From an uncultured Spirochaetaceae bacterium (GTDB lineage Bacteria; Spirochaetota; Spirochaetia; Sphaerochaetales; Sphaerochaetaceae), in the NCBI GenBank assembly GCA_944389295.1, contig CALXLV010000006.1, positions 1-64,000 of the forward strand: a DNA stretch of 64,000 nt. Reading direction: 5' to 3'. Made by a program: the position numbers and the translations under genes. Shown here piece after piece: positions 24,293 through 32,334 of this stretch; positions within the stretch are counted from its first letter, which is position 1, and every line of letters starts with the position of its first letter. The notes below the pieces were generated by a model. The model did no database searches. It worked only from the letters and a program-made list of their open reading frames with translations, and was not told the DNA's origin.

Positions 24293-25660
24293 ATGGGCGA
24301 CGGAACAGGAGATCTCACAAAGGGAGGAATAGCAGGGCCGCTGATGGCCTTCGCGCTGCCGCTGATACTTGGCAATATGCTGCAGACTCTCTACAACGCG
24401 GCGGATTCGATAATAGTCGGACGCTTCGTAGGCCCGGCCGCGCTTGCCGCGGTAGGATCGGCATACTCTCTGATGACATTCCTCACATCGCTGATGATAG
24501 GTCTCTCGATGGGCTCGGGAATCGTATTTTCCTACCTCTACGGAGAGGGGAACAGGGAGAGGCTGAGGCACGCGCTGGGAATCTCATTCGCCGCAATCGG
24601 TGTGATCTCCATTCTGATAACAGCCGTTTCCATCATCTTCCAGGACGCGATAATGGAGCTTATGCAGGTGCCGGATGATGTCTACGGCGATATGCGCGAA
24701 TACCTTTCCGTAATCTTCACCGGCCTTCCCGCCCTCTTCATCTACAACTTCTATGCCGCCGCAGAGCGAGCTGTGGGAAACTCGAGGACGCCGCTCGCGT
24801 TCATGGCGCTCTCCGCTGTGATGAACGTTATCCTCGATCTCTATTTCGTCATAGTCCTGGAAACGGGAGTGTGGGGTGCCGCTGTAGCCACCGTGATATC
24901 CCAGTACGCGGCGGGTGCAGGAATTGCAGTTCTCTCCATATCGAGGCACAAGGCGCTGAGGTTCTCACTATCTGATATGTGCCCTGAGAAGGACCTTTTC
25001 TCGGAGCTTCTCTCCCTCTCCGTCCTTACGTCGCTGCAGCAGTCGATAATGAACCTCGGCATACTCTGCGTGCAGGGAATAGTGAACGGATTCGGCTCCG
25101 GAGTGATGGCAGCCTTCGCAGCAGGAGTAAAGATAGACAGCATCGCCTACATGCCTCTGCAGGAGTTCGGCAACGCATTCTCGACCTTCGTAAGCCAGAA
25201 CGGAGGAGCGGGAAAGGAAGAGAGGATAAAGAAAGGAATGAGGACAGCGTTCACCATAGCAACTCTCTTCGGCCTGCTTATATCCCTCGTTGTATTCATC
25301 TTCCCCGGCATCCTCATCTCAATATTCATCGATCCCTCGGAAACCGCTCTGATTGAGACAGGCTCCGAATATCTCAGGATAGAGGGCTCGTTCTACATCC
25401 TCATCGGCTATCTCTTCCTCTTCTACGGCATCTTCCGCGCTCTCAAGGCCCCCGCGGTCTCTCTCCTGCTTACGGTCATAAGTCTTGGGCTGAGAGTTCT
25501 GCTTGCATACCTCCTCTCCGGACTTCCGATCGGAGAGACGGGAATCTGGATGAGCATTCCGATAGGCTGGGCTATCGCGGACGCGGCAGGAGCAACACTC
25601 CTGATAATACGTGAACGGAAAAAGGGCCTCATAGCACGGAGCGGTGACACTCAGCGTTGA
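24293..25660 (+). CDS. MATE family efflux transporter
   Basis: A 455-residue membrane protein with twelve predicted helices in two bundles of six. Family blocks include GGIAGPLMAFALPLILGNMLQ and YNAADSIIVGRFVGPAALAAVG in the first bundle, and the related FVSQNGGAGKEERIKKGMRT in the second. MATE proteins expel cationic drugs, toxins or metabolites in exchange for sodium or protons. The gene is transcribed divergently from topB and followed at 70 bases by a ferredoxin gene. Substrate is unknown. Confidence 0.93.
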   Translation: MGDGTGDLTKGGIAGPLMAFALPLILGNMLQTLYNAADSIIVGRFVGPAALAAVGSAYSLMTFLTSLMIGLSMGSGIVFSYLYGEGNRERLRHALGISFAAIGVISILITAVSIIFQDAIMELMQVPDDVYGDMREYLSVIFTGLPALFIYNFYAAAERAVGNSRTPLAFMALSAVMNVILDLYFVIVLETGVWGAAVATVISQYAAGAGIAVLSISRHKALRFSLSDMCPEKDLFSELLSLSVLTSLQQSIMNLGILCVQGIVNGFGSGVMAAFAAGVKIDSIAYMPLQEFGNAFSTFVSQNGGAGKEERIKKGMRTAFTIATLFGLLISLVVFIFPGILISIFIDPSETALIETGSEYLRIEGSFYILIGYLFLFYGIFRALKAPAVSLLLTVISLGLRVLLAYLLSGLPIGETGIWMSIPIGWAIADAAGATLLIIRERKKGLIARSGDTQR

Positions 25661-25686
25661 CGAGTGAACATGAAAGGATGTAAATT
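25657..25686 (+). promoter_or_regulatory. Promoter candidate of the ferredoxin gene
   Basis: TTGACG (25657-25662) overlaps the MATE stop codon; TAAATT (25681-25686) follows after 18 bases. It gives a leader of about 35 bases. Confidence 0.4.
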
Positions 25687-25729
25687 TATGCTATGACTAT
25701 CTGCTGCTGTGCAGCGAAAGGAGTTTGAT

Positions 25730-25897
25730 ATGGCTTACAAGATCACAGATAGCTGTGTTGCCTGCGGAACATGCGCTGGCGAGTGCCCGGTCGGAGCAAT
25801 CTCCGAGGGAGATATCTACGTCATCGATGCAGATACATGCATCAGCTGCGGAACATGCGCAAGCGTATGTCCTCAGGGAGCAATCGAGGAGGAGTGA
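25730..25897 (+). CDS. 2[4Fe-4S] ferredoxin
   Basis: A 55-residue clostridial-type ferredoxin. Two cluster motifs are plain: CVACGTCAGECP at 9-20 and CISCGTCASVCP at 37-48. It carries low-potential electrons in the cytoplasm, for example from pyruvate:ferredoxin oxidoreductase. The internal start at 25730 is chosen because AAAGGAG lies six bases before it; the longer frame adds seven residues with no support. A strong terminator follows, so it is a single-gene unit. Confidence 0.95.
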   Translation: MAYKITDSCVACGTCAGECPVGAISEGDIYVIDADTCISCGTCASVCPQGAIEEE

Positions 25898-25914
25898 GAA
25901 AATCTCACTGACAC

Positions 25915-25952
25915 AGCCTGGCCGCACTCCGCTGCCAGGCTTTTTCTTTTTC
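25915..25952 (+). terminator. Terminator of the ferredoxin gene
   Basis: AGCCTGGC pairs with GCCAGGCT, followed by TTTTCTTTTT: a textbook intrinsic terminator. Confidence 0.93.
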
Positions 25953-25992
25953 CCGCATCTCCCTGCCGATTCTCAGAACGGGATAATCTGAA

Positions 25993-25998
25993 TACAAT
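25993..25998 (+). promoter_or_regulatory. -10 box of xseA (leaderless)
   Basis: TACAAT with a six-base gap to the ATG at 26005. No Shine-Dalgarno is possible in the six bases AGCACC. Confidence 0.5.
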
Positions 25999-26004
25999 AG
26001 CACC

Positions 26005-27408
26005 ATGGAAGCCTATGATCTCCTCGGAAGAACACTGACAGTCTCTGAAGCCAGCGAGCTGATACACAGCACTGTCGACGAACTCTTCTATGAAATGTCC
26101 ATCGAAGGAGAGGTTTCCGGATTCCGCCCCGCTTCCTCGGGGCACTGGTACTTCACACTTAAGGACCGCGGAGCAGCGATGGATGCCGCAGTATTCCGTT
26201 CGTCCCAGTTCTCGATGGTGATGCCCTCCGACGGCGATCTCGTGATAGCCAAAGGCTCCCTCTCCTACTACACAAAGACCGGCAGGCTGACATTCATAGT
26301 AAGGGAGATGAAGAGGAAGGGAGAGGGAGACCTCCTGCAGCAGATCGAGAAGCGCAAGGAATACTACCGCGCGCTAGGCTACTTCGACGATGAGCGGAAA
26401 AAGCCGATCCCTGAGGAGATATCGGTGCTGGGCGTCGTAACAAGCCCAACCGGAGCTGCGATAAGGGACATACTGAACATAACGGCACGCAGGGCTCCCT
26501 CCCTCGATATCATCATCTTCCCCGCTGCGGTGCAGGGAGAGGGAGCTGCTGAGAACATAGCGATGAGGATAAGGCAGGCAGACAACTTCTCCGCGTGCGA
26601 TCTCCTCATTGTCGGCAGGGGCGGCGGAAGCATGGAAGATCTCTCAGCCTTTTCGGAGCCAGCCGTGATCGAAGCAATACACAACTGCTCAATCCCGGTG
26701 ATCTCTGCCGTCGGGCATGAGATAGACTGGCCTATATCTGACCTGGCGGCGGACAGACGCGCACCAACTCCTTCCGCGGCAGCCGAAATCGCCACGGAGA
26801 CCATATACAGAAGAAGGGAACGCCTCTCCGGAGCCCTTCTTCTCTCCTCCTCCCTGATAAAAAGCCGCATCACGGAAGCTGAGAAGGGGCTTGAAAGAGC
26901 GATGCACGGGCTCTCGGAGCTTGAGAGGAAGATGCTGCGGTACAGGGGAAGGATACCTTCAACCGCCGATCTCAGACGCATCCTCCTGCTGCGCACGCAG
27001 AACGCTGAGACGAGGCTCGGCTATGCCATGGAGGAAATCACCGCAGCGATGGAGAACAGACTCAGAGCAGCCGAGGAAAAGCTCTCATCGCTCATCAGCG
27101 GAAGCAGCGCCGCTATAAGCTCCCGCGCCGCCGAGGCGGGTACTCTCATCTCCGCACTGCAGAATGAGATCAGAAGCACCGTCGGAAAGAGAGTGGAGCT
27201 TGCCGGGATGAGGGTGAAAGCCGCAGAGAGGGAGTGCGAGGCGCTCTCTCCTCTGCAGATATTGAAAAGAGGATATTCCGTCACGCAGAGAACCGACGGC
27301 AGCGTCGTGAGAAGCGCATCGGATGTGAAGGACGGAGAAGAACTTGCAACAAGAGTGATGGACGGAACCATCATATCCATCGTAAAGGAAGGCCGGAATG
27401 AGCTTTGA
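26005..27408 (+). CDS. xseA: Exodeoxyribonuclease VII large subunit
   Basis: A 467-residue protein with the N-terminal OB-fold (residues 10-110, SIEGEVSGFRPASSGHWYFTLKD), the catalytic middle domain (GVVTSPTGAAIRDIL near 148, GRGGGSMEDLSAF near 204, SAVGHEIDWPISDLAADRRAPTPSAAAE near 234-262) and a long coiled coil to the end. With XseB it degrades single-stranded DNA into oligonucleotides in repair. It is followed by xseB with an 11-bp overlap and purU. Confidence 0.96.
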   Translation: MEAYDLLGRTLTVSEASELIHSTVDELFYEMSIEGEVSGFRPASSGHWYFTLKDRGAAMDAAVFRSSQFSMVMPSDGDLVIAKGSLSYYTKTGRLTFIVREMKRKGEGDLLQQIEKRKEYYRALGYFDDERKKPIPEEISVLGVVTSPTGAAIRDILNITARRAPSLDIIIFPAAVQGEGAAENIAMRIRQADNFSACDLLIVGRGGGSMEDLSAFSEPAVIEAIHNCSIPVISAVGHEIDWPISDLAADRRAPTPSAAAEIATETIYRRRERLSGALLLSSSLIKSRITEAEKGLERAMHGLSELERKMLRYRGRIPSTADLRRILLLRTQNAETRLGYAMEEITAAMENRLRAAEEKLSSLISGSSAAISSRAAEAGTLISALQNEIRSTVGKRVELAGMRVKAAERECEALSPLQILKRGYSVTQRTDGSVVRSASDVKDGEELATRVMDGTIISIVKEGRNEL

Positions 27409-27622
27409 AAGTGATTTGAAGAGAATGGAGGAGATAACCGATCTCCTCAAGAGTGATGAGACGGGACTCGAGGAGTCGATCAAACTCTACGAGGAAGCGA
27501 GCGAACTTGGCAGGAAGCTCTCGAAAACGCTCTCCGAGATACAGAGGAAGGTCGAGAAGGTCGTCTCCGACAATGAAAACGAACTTGAGACGGTTCCGTT
27601 TGACGGAGAGAGCGATGACTAA
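27398..27622 (+). CDS. xseB: Exodeoxyribonuclease VII small subunit
   Basis: A 74-residue helical protein matching XseB: SFESDLKRMEEITDLLKSDETGLEESIKLYEEASELGRKL-type helix pair, normal family length. Several copies bind along the coiled coil of XseA. It overlaps xseA by 11 bp, and its stop overlaps the purU start by 8 bp, so the three genes are translationally coupled. Confidence 0.93.
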   Translation: MSFESDLKRMEEITDLLKSDETGLEESIKLYEEASELGRKLSKTLSEIQRKVEKVVSDNENELETVPFDGESDD

Positions 27623-28472
27623 GGCGATATTCCTCATACAGTGCGGCGACAGAAAGGGGCTCCTGTCCGCGATAGTCGGATTCTTCGCCTCGAAGGGATT
27701 CAGCATCCTCCACTGCCAGCAGCATACGGACAGCTACGAGAAGCGCTTCTTCATGCGCATAGAGCTGGACGCCAGCGATATGAAGATCTCGCGCAAGGAG
27801 CTTGAGGACAGCTTCTCCTCCGTCGCGGATGAGCTGAACCTCGAGTGGTCATGCCACTGGTCTGATTACCGCACGCGCATCGCAATACTTGTCTCGAAGG
27901 CGAGCCACTGTCTCTACGATCTTGTGGCAAGGCAGCTTGACGGGGAGCTCAATGCCGAGATACCGCTGATCATCTCGAACCACCCCGATCTCGAGAAGGT
28001 GGCAAACCAGTTCCGCATTCCCTTCTACTGCTTCCCCGTCGGAGAGGACAAGGAGGAGCAGGAGAAGAAGATAAGAGACCTTCTCAGGCGCTTCGACATC
28101 GATCTCGTGGTGCTCGCCCGCTACATGCAGATACTCTCTCCCGGCTTCACCGAAGAGTGGAAGGACAGGATAATAAACATCCATCACGCCTTCCTCCCAG
28201 CATTCCAGGGAGCAAACCCCTACCTCAGAGCCTACCAGAGAGGCGTGAAGATGATCGGGGCGACAGCGCACTATGCCTCCGAAGATCTCGATCAGGGCCC
28301 GATCATCGAGCAGGATGTGGTGAGGGTAAATCACGAACTGACGCCAAACGGCCTCAAGGAAGTCGGCAAGGACTGCGAGAAGAGAGTGCTTGCGAGCGCT
28401 GTGAAAGCGCATCTCGAGCACAGGATAATTGTCTACGGCAACAAGACGATAGTTTTCGCGGTGGAACGCTGA
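27615..28472 (+). CDS. purU: Formyltetrahydrofolate deformylase
   Basis: The 285-residue enzyme hydrolyses 10-formyl-tetrahydrofolate to formate and tetrahydrofolate, balancing one-carbon pools and supplying formate for purine synthesis. Residues 1-85 form an ACT regulatory domain (FLIQCGDRKGLLSAIVGFFA). The catalytic formyltransferase part contains SNHPDLEKVA near 120 and NIHHAFLPAFQGANPYLRA with the essential His and the later aspartate in DQGPIIEQDV. The start at 27615 has GGAGAG upstream; the frame extends further back only through out-of-context xseB sequence. Its stop directly abuts the stop of the convergent pseudouridine synthase gene. Confidence 0.95.
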   Translation: MTKAIFLIQCGDRKGLLSAIVGFFASKGFSILHCQQHTDSYEKRFFMRIELDASDMKISRKELEDSFSSVADELNLEWSCHWSDYRTRIAILVSKASHCLYDLVARQLDGELNAEIPLIISNHPDLEKVANQFRIPFYCFPVGEDKEEQEKKIRDLLRRFDIDLVVLARYMQILSPGFTEEWKDRIINIHHAFLPAFQGANPYLRAYQRGVKMIGATAHYASEDLDQGPIIEQDVVRVNHELTPNGLKEVGKDCEKRVLASAVKAHLEHRIIVYGNKTIVFAVER

Positions 28473-29150
28473 TCAGGCGGTTATAGTCAGCCGCCTCCCC
28501 GAGCACGGCTCTATGTAGCTCATCGAGACAGCCTCAAGCCCGAAATCTGCTGAGGGGATGCCGCCGTACTGGACATCCCCGAGAATAGGCCAGCCCGCCC
28601 ATGCGAGGTGGGCTCTTATCTGATGGCGGAAGCCGCGCGTTATCGTGCATCTGAGGACGCCGTCCGCCTCGGGCTCTATCATCGTGGTGTAGATGCGTCC
28701 CTTCATGTATCTCGGGTTTGAATATACGGGACGGACGCTTTTGCCGCCCTTCCCGAACGAGCGGAAGCATGAGGTTATCGTGGAAGGTCCATCGAACGGC
28801 GGCAGGAACGGATACTCCTCGAACCCTTCGTCGATGCTCCTTCCTTCCGACACCCGTGCGAGATACTCCTTCTGGATCATATCCTTCTTCTGCTGCTGCA
28901 TCAGCGCATCATACGCTTTCTGGCTGCGCGCTATCAGCACAAGCCCCTTGGTGAGATTGTCCAGACGGTGAATGACACCCCCCTCCCACTCATTCTCCCC
29001 GTGGCAGCATCGTATCTCAGGATAGTATGCGGAAGCGATGGAAAGGAGCGTGATACCATCAATGGTGGTTTTCAGAGGTACCGTGGGTATCCCGCTCTCC
29101 TTCCAGTAGACGAGGGTATCAGGCCCCTCAAAGAGAAGCCTAGTTGTCAC
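28473..29150 (-). CDS. RluA-family RNA pseudouridine synthase
   Basis: A 225-residue enzyme that converts uridine to pseudouridine in rRNA or tRNA. The catalytic motif is GGVIHRLDNLTKGLVL, with Asp64 as the nucleophile. HQIRAHLAWAGWPILGDVQYGG near 178-200 is the second RluA hallmark. There is no N-terminal S4 domain, so the target cannot be named. It overlaps the BI-1 gene upstream by 11 bp. Confidence 0.93.
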   Translation of the reverse strand: MTTRLLFEGPDTLVYWKESGIPTVPLKTTIDGITLLSIASAYYPEIRCCHGENEWEGGVIHRLDNLTKGLVLIARSQKAYDALMQQQKKDMIQKEYLARVSEGRSIDEGFEEYPFLPPFDGPSTITSCFRSFGKGGKSVRPVYSNPRYMKGRIYTTMIEPEADGVLRCTITRGFRHQIRAHLAWAGWPILGDVQYGGIPSADFGLEAVSMSYIEPCSGRRLTITA

Positions 29151-29847
29151 TGCGGCCGAAAATCCTCACCAGATAGAGGAAGATGTTGATGAAATCGAGG
29201 TAGAGGTCAAGCGCGCCGAGAATACCGATCTTCGTAAGCTCCTCAGAGGTCATATCAGAGCCGAATCTGCTGTTCATATCGGCAATGCGCTGCGAATCCC
29301 AGGCGGTGAGACCGGTAAAGAGCACCACTCCGATCACAGAGACGACAAGATCGAACATCGACGAGCGGAAGATGAGGTTGAGCAGCATCGCTATAAGAAG
29401 CCCGAAGAGTCCCATCGTAAGATAGCCGCCTATGCCGCGGAGATCCTTTTTCGTGACTGCTCCATAGACTGCGCCCGCTGCGAATACTGCGGCCGCGGCA
29501 ATGAACGCCTGCACGATAACGGCCTCGGCATAGACGAGGAATACAGAGGAAAGAGTGAGGCCCGTCAGCGCTGAATAGGCGATGAATATGCCCGTCGCCG
29601 CTCCTGTGGAAAGCCTCTCAACCTTCGATGAGAGTGCCATCACAAGCACTATCTGCGCGACGAAAATCACTATCGATGTCAGAGGATTGCCGAAGAGAAA
29701 CCTCAGAAGCGTCACGGAGTGAGCCGTGGCATACGAGACTCCCGCCGTTATGGCAAGTCCGGCTACCATCCAGAGATATACGTTCCTCATCAGGACGTTC
29801 TCCCTGACCCTTATATCCTTTAAAACAACCGCTTTTCTTTCATTCAT
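29140..29847 (-). CDS. Bax inhibitor-1 / YccA family membrane protein
   Basis: The 235-residue protein has seven predicted membrane helices between residues 25 and 230 and ends with DLYLDFINIFLYLVRIFG, the conserved C-terminal helix of BI-1 proteins with its paired aspartates. Family members are pH-sensitive calcium leak channels or interact with membrane proteases (E. coli YccA with FtsH). The ATG at 29847 has AAAGGAG upstream. It has its own promoter, divergent from the Y-family polymerase. Confidence 0.9.
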   Translation of the reverse strand: MNERKAVVLKDIRVRENVLMRNVYLWMVAGLAITAGVSYATAHSVTLLRFLFGNPLTSIVIFVAQIVLVMALSSKVERLSTGAATGIFIAYSALTGLTLSSVFLVYAEAVIVQAFIAAAAVFAAGAVYGAVTKKDLRGIGGYLTMGLFGLLIAMLLNLIFRSSMFDLVVSVIGVVLFTGLTAWDSQRIADMNSRFGSDMTSEELTKIGILGALDLYLDFINIFLYLVRIFGRSDN

Positions 29848-29868
29848 AGGAAATTCTCCTTTATACAG

Positions 29869-29897
29869 ATAATACAACACCCTCGCACTGTAGGCAA
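29869..29897 (-). promoter_or_regulatory. Promoter of the BI-1 gene
   Basis: Minus strand TTGCCT (29892-29897), 17 bases, TATTAT (29869-29874). The -35 overlaps the left arm of an imperfect inverted repeat, CTGTA at 29888-29892 and TACAG at 29907-29911, shared with the divergent polymerase promoter. Confidence 0.6.
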
Positions 29898-29929
29898 ATG
29901 CGCCGGTACAGCTTCATCAACAATACAGA

Positions 29930-29935
29930 TATAAT
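29930..29935 (+). promoter_or_regulatory. -10 box of the Y-family polymerase gene
   Basis: A perfect TATAAT ends 8 bases before the ATG at 29944. The expected -35 position (29907-29912) reads TACAGC, the right arm of the inverted repeat described for the BI-1 promoter, so this region may be an operator. Confidence 0.5.
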
Positions 29936-29943
29936 GAAAGACG

Positions 29944-31437
29944 ATGAAGGAACGCACCTACTTAGCGATCGATCTCAAATCATTCTACGCATCCGTCGAA
30001 TGCGCCGCGCGCGGACTCGATCCGATGGACACAGCTCTCGTCGTGGCCGATGAGAGCCGCACGGACAAGACAATCTGCCTCGCTGTCTCCCCTGCCCTGA
30101 AAGCATACGGAATACCGGGCAGATGCCGTCTTTTCGAGGTGAAGGAGAAAGTCAGGGAGGCAAACGAGGAGAGACGGAAGAGAGCGCCGGAAGGAAAGCT
30201 GAGTAGCACATCTTCCGTCAGCGCGGCAGAACTCCGGGACAATCCGTCCCGCGCTCTCGGTTTCATCATAGCAAAGCCAAAAATGGCGCTGTACATGCGG
30301 AAAAGTGCTGAGATCTACGGTATATATCTTAAAAGCATCTCCCCCGATGACATATATGTCTATTCAATAGACGAGGTGTTCATCGATGCCACGGACTATC
30401 TTGCGCTCTACCATCTCTCCGCGGAGGAGTTCGCCAGAAAGCTGATACTCAGCGTGCTTGAGGCTACAGGCATAACCGCAACCGCGGGAATCGGAGAGAA
30501 TCTCTATCTTGCCAAAGTCGCGATGGACATAAGGGCAAAGCACATAGAAGCCGATGAAAACGGCGTGAGGATCGCGCGTCTGGATGAGATGGAGTACAGG
30601 AGGACGCTCTGGACGCACAGGCCGCTGACAGACTTCTGGCGCGTAGGCAGAGGATATGCGAAGAAGCTGGTGGAGAAACGCATCTTCACCATGGGCGACA
30701 TAGCCCGTTGCTCCGTTGAGAACGAGGAGGTGCTCTACCGCCTCTTTGGCGTGAACGCCGAGCTTCTGATAGACCATGCATGGGGATGGGAGCCGTGCAC
30801 GATGAAGGACATCAAGGCATACAGGCCGGCATCCAGCAGCATCGGACAGGGACAGGTGCTGCCGTGCGGATATGATGCGGACAAAGCGAGGCTCGCGGTG
30901 AGGGAGATGGCCGACATGATCTCTCTCGATCTCGTCGGGAAATGCCTCGTCACCGACCAGATCGTGCTCTCCGTCGGCTACGACATTGAGAACATCAGAG
31001 GCAGAAATGATTTCCACGGGGAGACGAAGACTGATTTCTACGGACGGACAGTCCCGAAAGGCGCGAACGGCTCAGCCGGACTCGGCGGCTTCACATCGTC
31101 ATCCAGATGCATCATGGATGCCGTGACGGAACTCTATGACAGGATAACCGACAGAAGCCTGCTCGTAAGGAGACTGTATCTCACGGCCGTCCATGTGATT
31201 TCCGAAAGCGATGCAGAGAGGGATGAATGGAGGCAGGGAGAGCTCTTCTCCGATGACGGAGAGGAGGAAAAGCGGGAGATGGATGCCGAGGAGCGAAGAA
31301 AGGAACGCTCACTGCAGCAGGCCGCGCTCTCGATAAAGAAGAAATTCGGCCGCAACGCGATACTCAGGGGAATGAGCTATGAGGAAGGCGCCACGGCGAA
31401 AGAGCGGAACATGATGATAGGAGGCCACAACGCATGA
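29944..31437 (+). CDS. Y-family DNA polymerase (UmuC/DinB-like)
   Basis: A 497-residue translesion polymerase. The catalytic acids are Asp10 in LAIDLKSFYASVE and Asp143-Glu144 in YSIDEVFIDAT. GIGENLYLAKVAMD near 185 is the finger block, and a helix-hairpin-helix thumb follows near 225-260. Compared with short DinB proteins it has an extra segment at about 65-105 and a charged C-terminal tail, as in the UvrX/UmuC-like branch paired with YolD proteins. Such enzymes copy damaged DNA with low fidelity. The next gene is a YolD-like protein with a 4-bp overlap. Confidence 0.93.
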   Translation: MKERTYLAIDLKSFYASVECAARGLDPMDTALVVADESRTDKTICLAVSPALKAYGIPGRCRLFEVKEKVREANEERRKRAPEGKLSSTSSVSAAELRDNPSRALGFIIAKPKMALYMRKSAEIYGIYLKSISPDDIYVYSIDEVFIDATDYLALYHLSAEEFARKLILSVLEATGITATAGIGENLYLAKVAMDIRAKHIEADENGVRIARLDEMEYRRTLWTHRPLTDFWRVGRGYAKKLVEKRIFTMGDIARCSVENEEVLYRLFGVNAELLIDHAWGWEPCTMKDIKAYRPASSSIGQGQVLPCGYDADKARLAVREMADMISLDLVGKCLVTDQIVLSVGYDIENIRGRNDFHGETKTDFYGRTVPKGANGSAGLGGFTSSSRCIMDAVTELYDRITDRSLLVRRLYLTAVHVISESDAERDEWRQGELFSDDGEEEKREMDAEERRKERSLQQAALSIKKKFGRNAILRGMSYEEGATAKERNMMIGGHNA

Positions 31438-31874
31438 CGAGGCCGTATGACGATATCATCAACCTGCCCCATCACGTCTCAAAGCGCCATCCACAGATGC
31501 CGCGTTCTGCGAGAGCCGCACAGTTCGCTCCGTTCGCGGCGCTCATCGGATTCGGCGACGTGATAAAGGAGAAGGAAGCACTGCTGGAACGGACAGCTGA
31601 CATCTCCCCCGACGGAAAGGATGAGATTGAGAGAAAGCTGAGGGAGATTCTTGAGAACGGCGGAAAAGCCGTCATAATCCATTTCTCAGAGAAGCATGAC
31701 GGAAAAAGAAGATACGAGATAACGGATGGATTGATAAAGGGCACAGACGAAGAGGAAAAAGCGCTGATCCTCGCTGGTGGCAGGAAGGTGAAAATTGAGG
31801 ATATAATCAGCATAGAAAGAAAGGATAAGGCATCGCGGATGCCTGAGGAGGATACATGCTTGAGACAGGAATGA
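31434..31874 (+). CDS. YolD-like protein, partner of the Y-family polymerase
   Basis: A 146-residue protein. The N-terminus YDDIINLPHHVSKRHPQMPR then ARAAQFAPFAALIGFGD is the YolD-like hallmark. In Firmicutes yolD-type genes are found next to uvrX/polY-type genes in SOS operons, and may act as UmuD-like partners. The overlap with the polymerase stop (4 bp) indicates coupled expression. Residues 45-110 form strands and helices (VIIHFSEKHDGKRRYEITDG). No direct biochemical role is established for the family to my knowledge. Confidence 0.85.
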   Translation: MTRPYDDIINLPHHVSKRHPQMPRSARAAQFAPFAALIGFGDVIKEKEALLERTADISPDGKDEIERKLREILENGGKAVIIHFSEKHDGKRRYEITDGLIKGTDEEEKALILAGGRKVKIEDIISIERKDKASRMPEEDTCLRQE

Positions 31875-32323
31875 CGGCCCCCGATTTCACTCTGCCGGAC
31901 GAGGACGGAAAGGAAACCACGCTCTCATCACTGAGAGGACAGACGGTCGTGCTCTACTTCTATCCAAAGGACAACACTCCGGGATGCACGAAGGAAGCGT
32001 GCTCCCTGAGAGACAATATAGAAGAGCTCGGAAAGCTCAGCGCAGTTGTGATCGGGATAAGCCCTGACAAGGCTCAGTCGCACAAATCTTTCATAGAAAA
32101 GTTCTCCCTGCCGTTCCATCTTCTCTCCGACCCGGAGCACAGCGTGATGGAACTCTACGGGGCATACGGAGAGAAGGTGCTCTACGGAAAAAAGAGCATC
32201 GGCGTGATAAGATCGACATTCATCATCGACAAGGACGGAGTGATAAGGAAAATCTACCGCAAGATCAATACAGCCACCCACGGCGAGGATGTGAGGAAAG
32301 CACTTGAGGAGCTGGGGCTCTGA
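31856..32323 (+). CDS. bcp: Thioredoxin-dependent peroxiredoxin, BCP/PrxQ type
   Basis: A 155-residue peroxidase that reduces hydroperoxides. The active site is PKDNTPGCTKEAC, with peroxidatic Cys44 and resolving Cys49, the 2-Cys arrangement within one helix typical of BCP. The family N-terminus APDFTLPDEDGKE is present. GAGGAGG lies at good spacing before the ATG. It overlaps the yolD-like gene by 19 bp, placing an oxidative-defence enzyme in the same transcript as translesion polymerase. Confidence 0.95.
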   Translation: MLETGMTAPDFTLPDEDGKETTLSSLRGQTVVLYFYPKDNTPGCTKEACSLRDNIEELGKLSAVVIGISPDKAQSHKSFIEKFSLPFHLLSDPEHSVMELYGAYGEKVLYGKKSIGVIRSTFIIDKDGVIRKIYRKINTATHGEDVRKALEELGL

Positions 32324-32334
32324 GCCCCGCTCGC

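Noticed and set aside
27453..27614. Upstream extension of purU
   Set aside because: The extra 54 codons are out-of-frame xseB sequence rich in Arg/Ser; the ATG at 27615 begins the conserved ACT domain.
29888..29911. Classical LexA (SOS) box between BI-1 and Y-polymerase
   Set aside because: The arms CTGTA and TACAG are separated by 14 bases instead of the usual 8 or so, and the match is limited to five bases per arm. Kept only as an unclassified inverted repeat.
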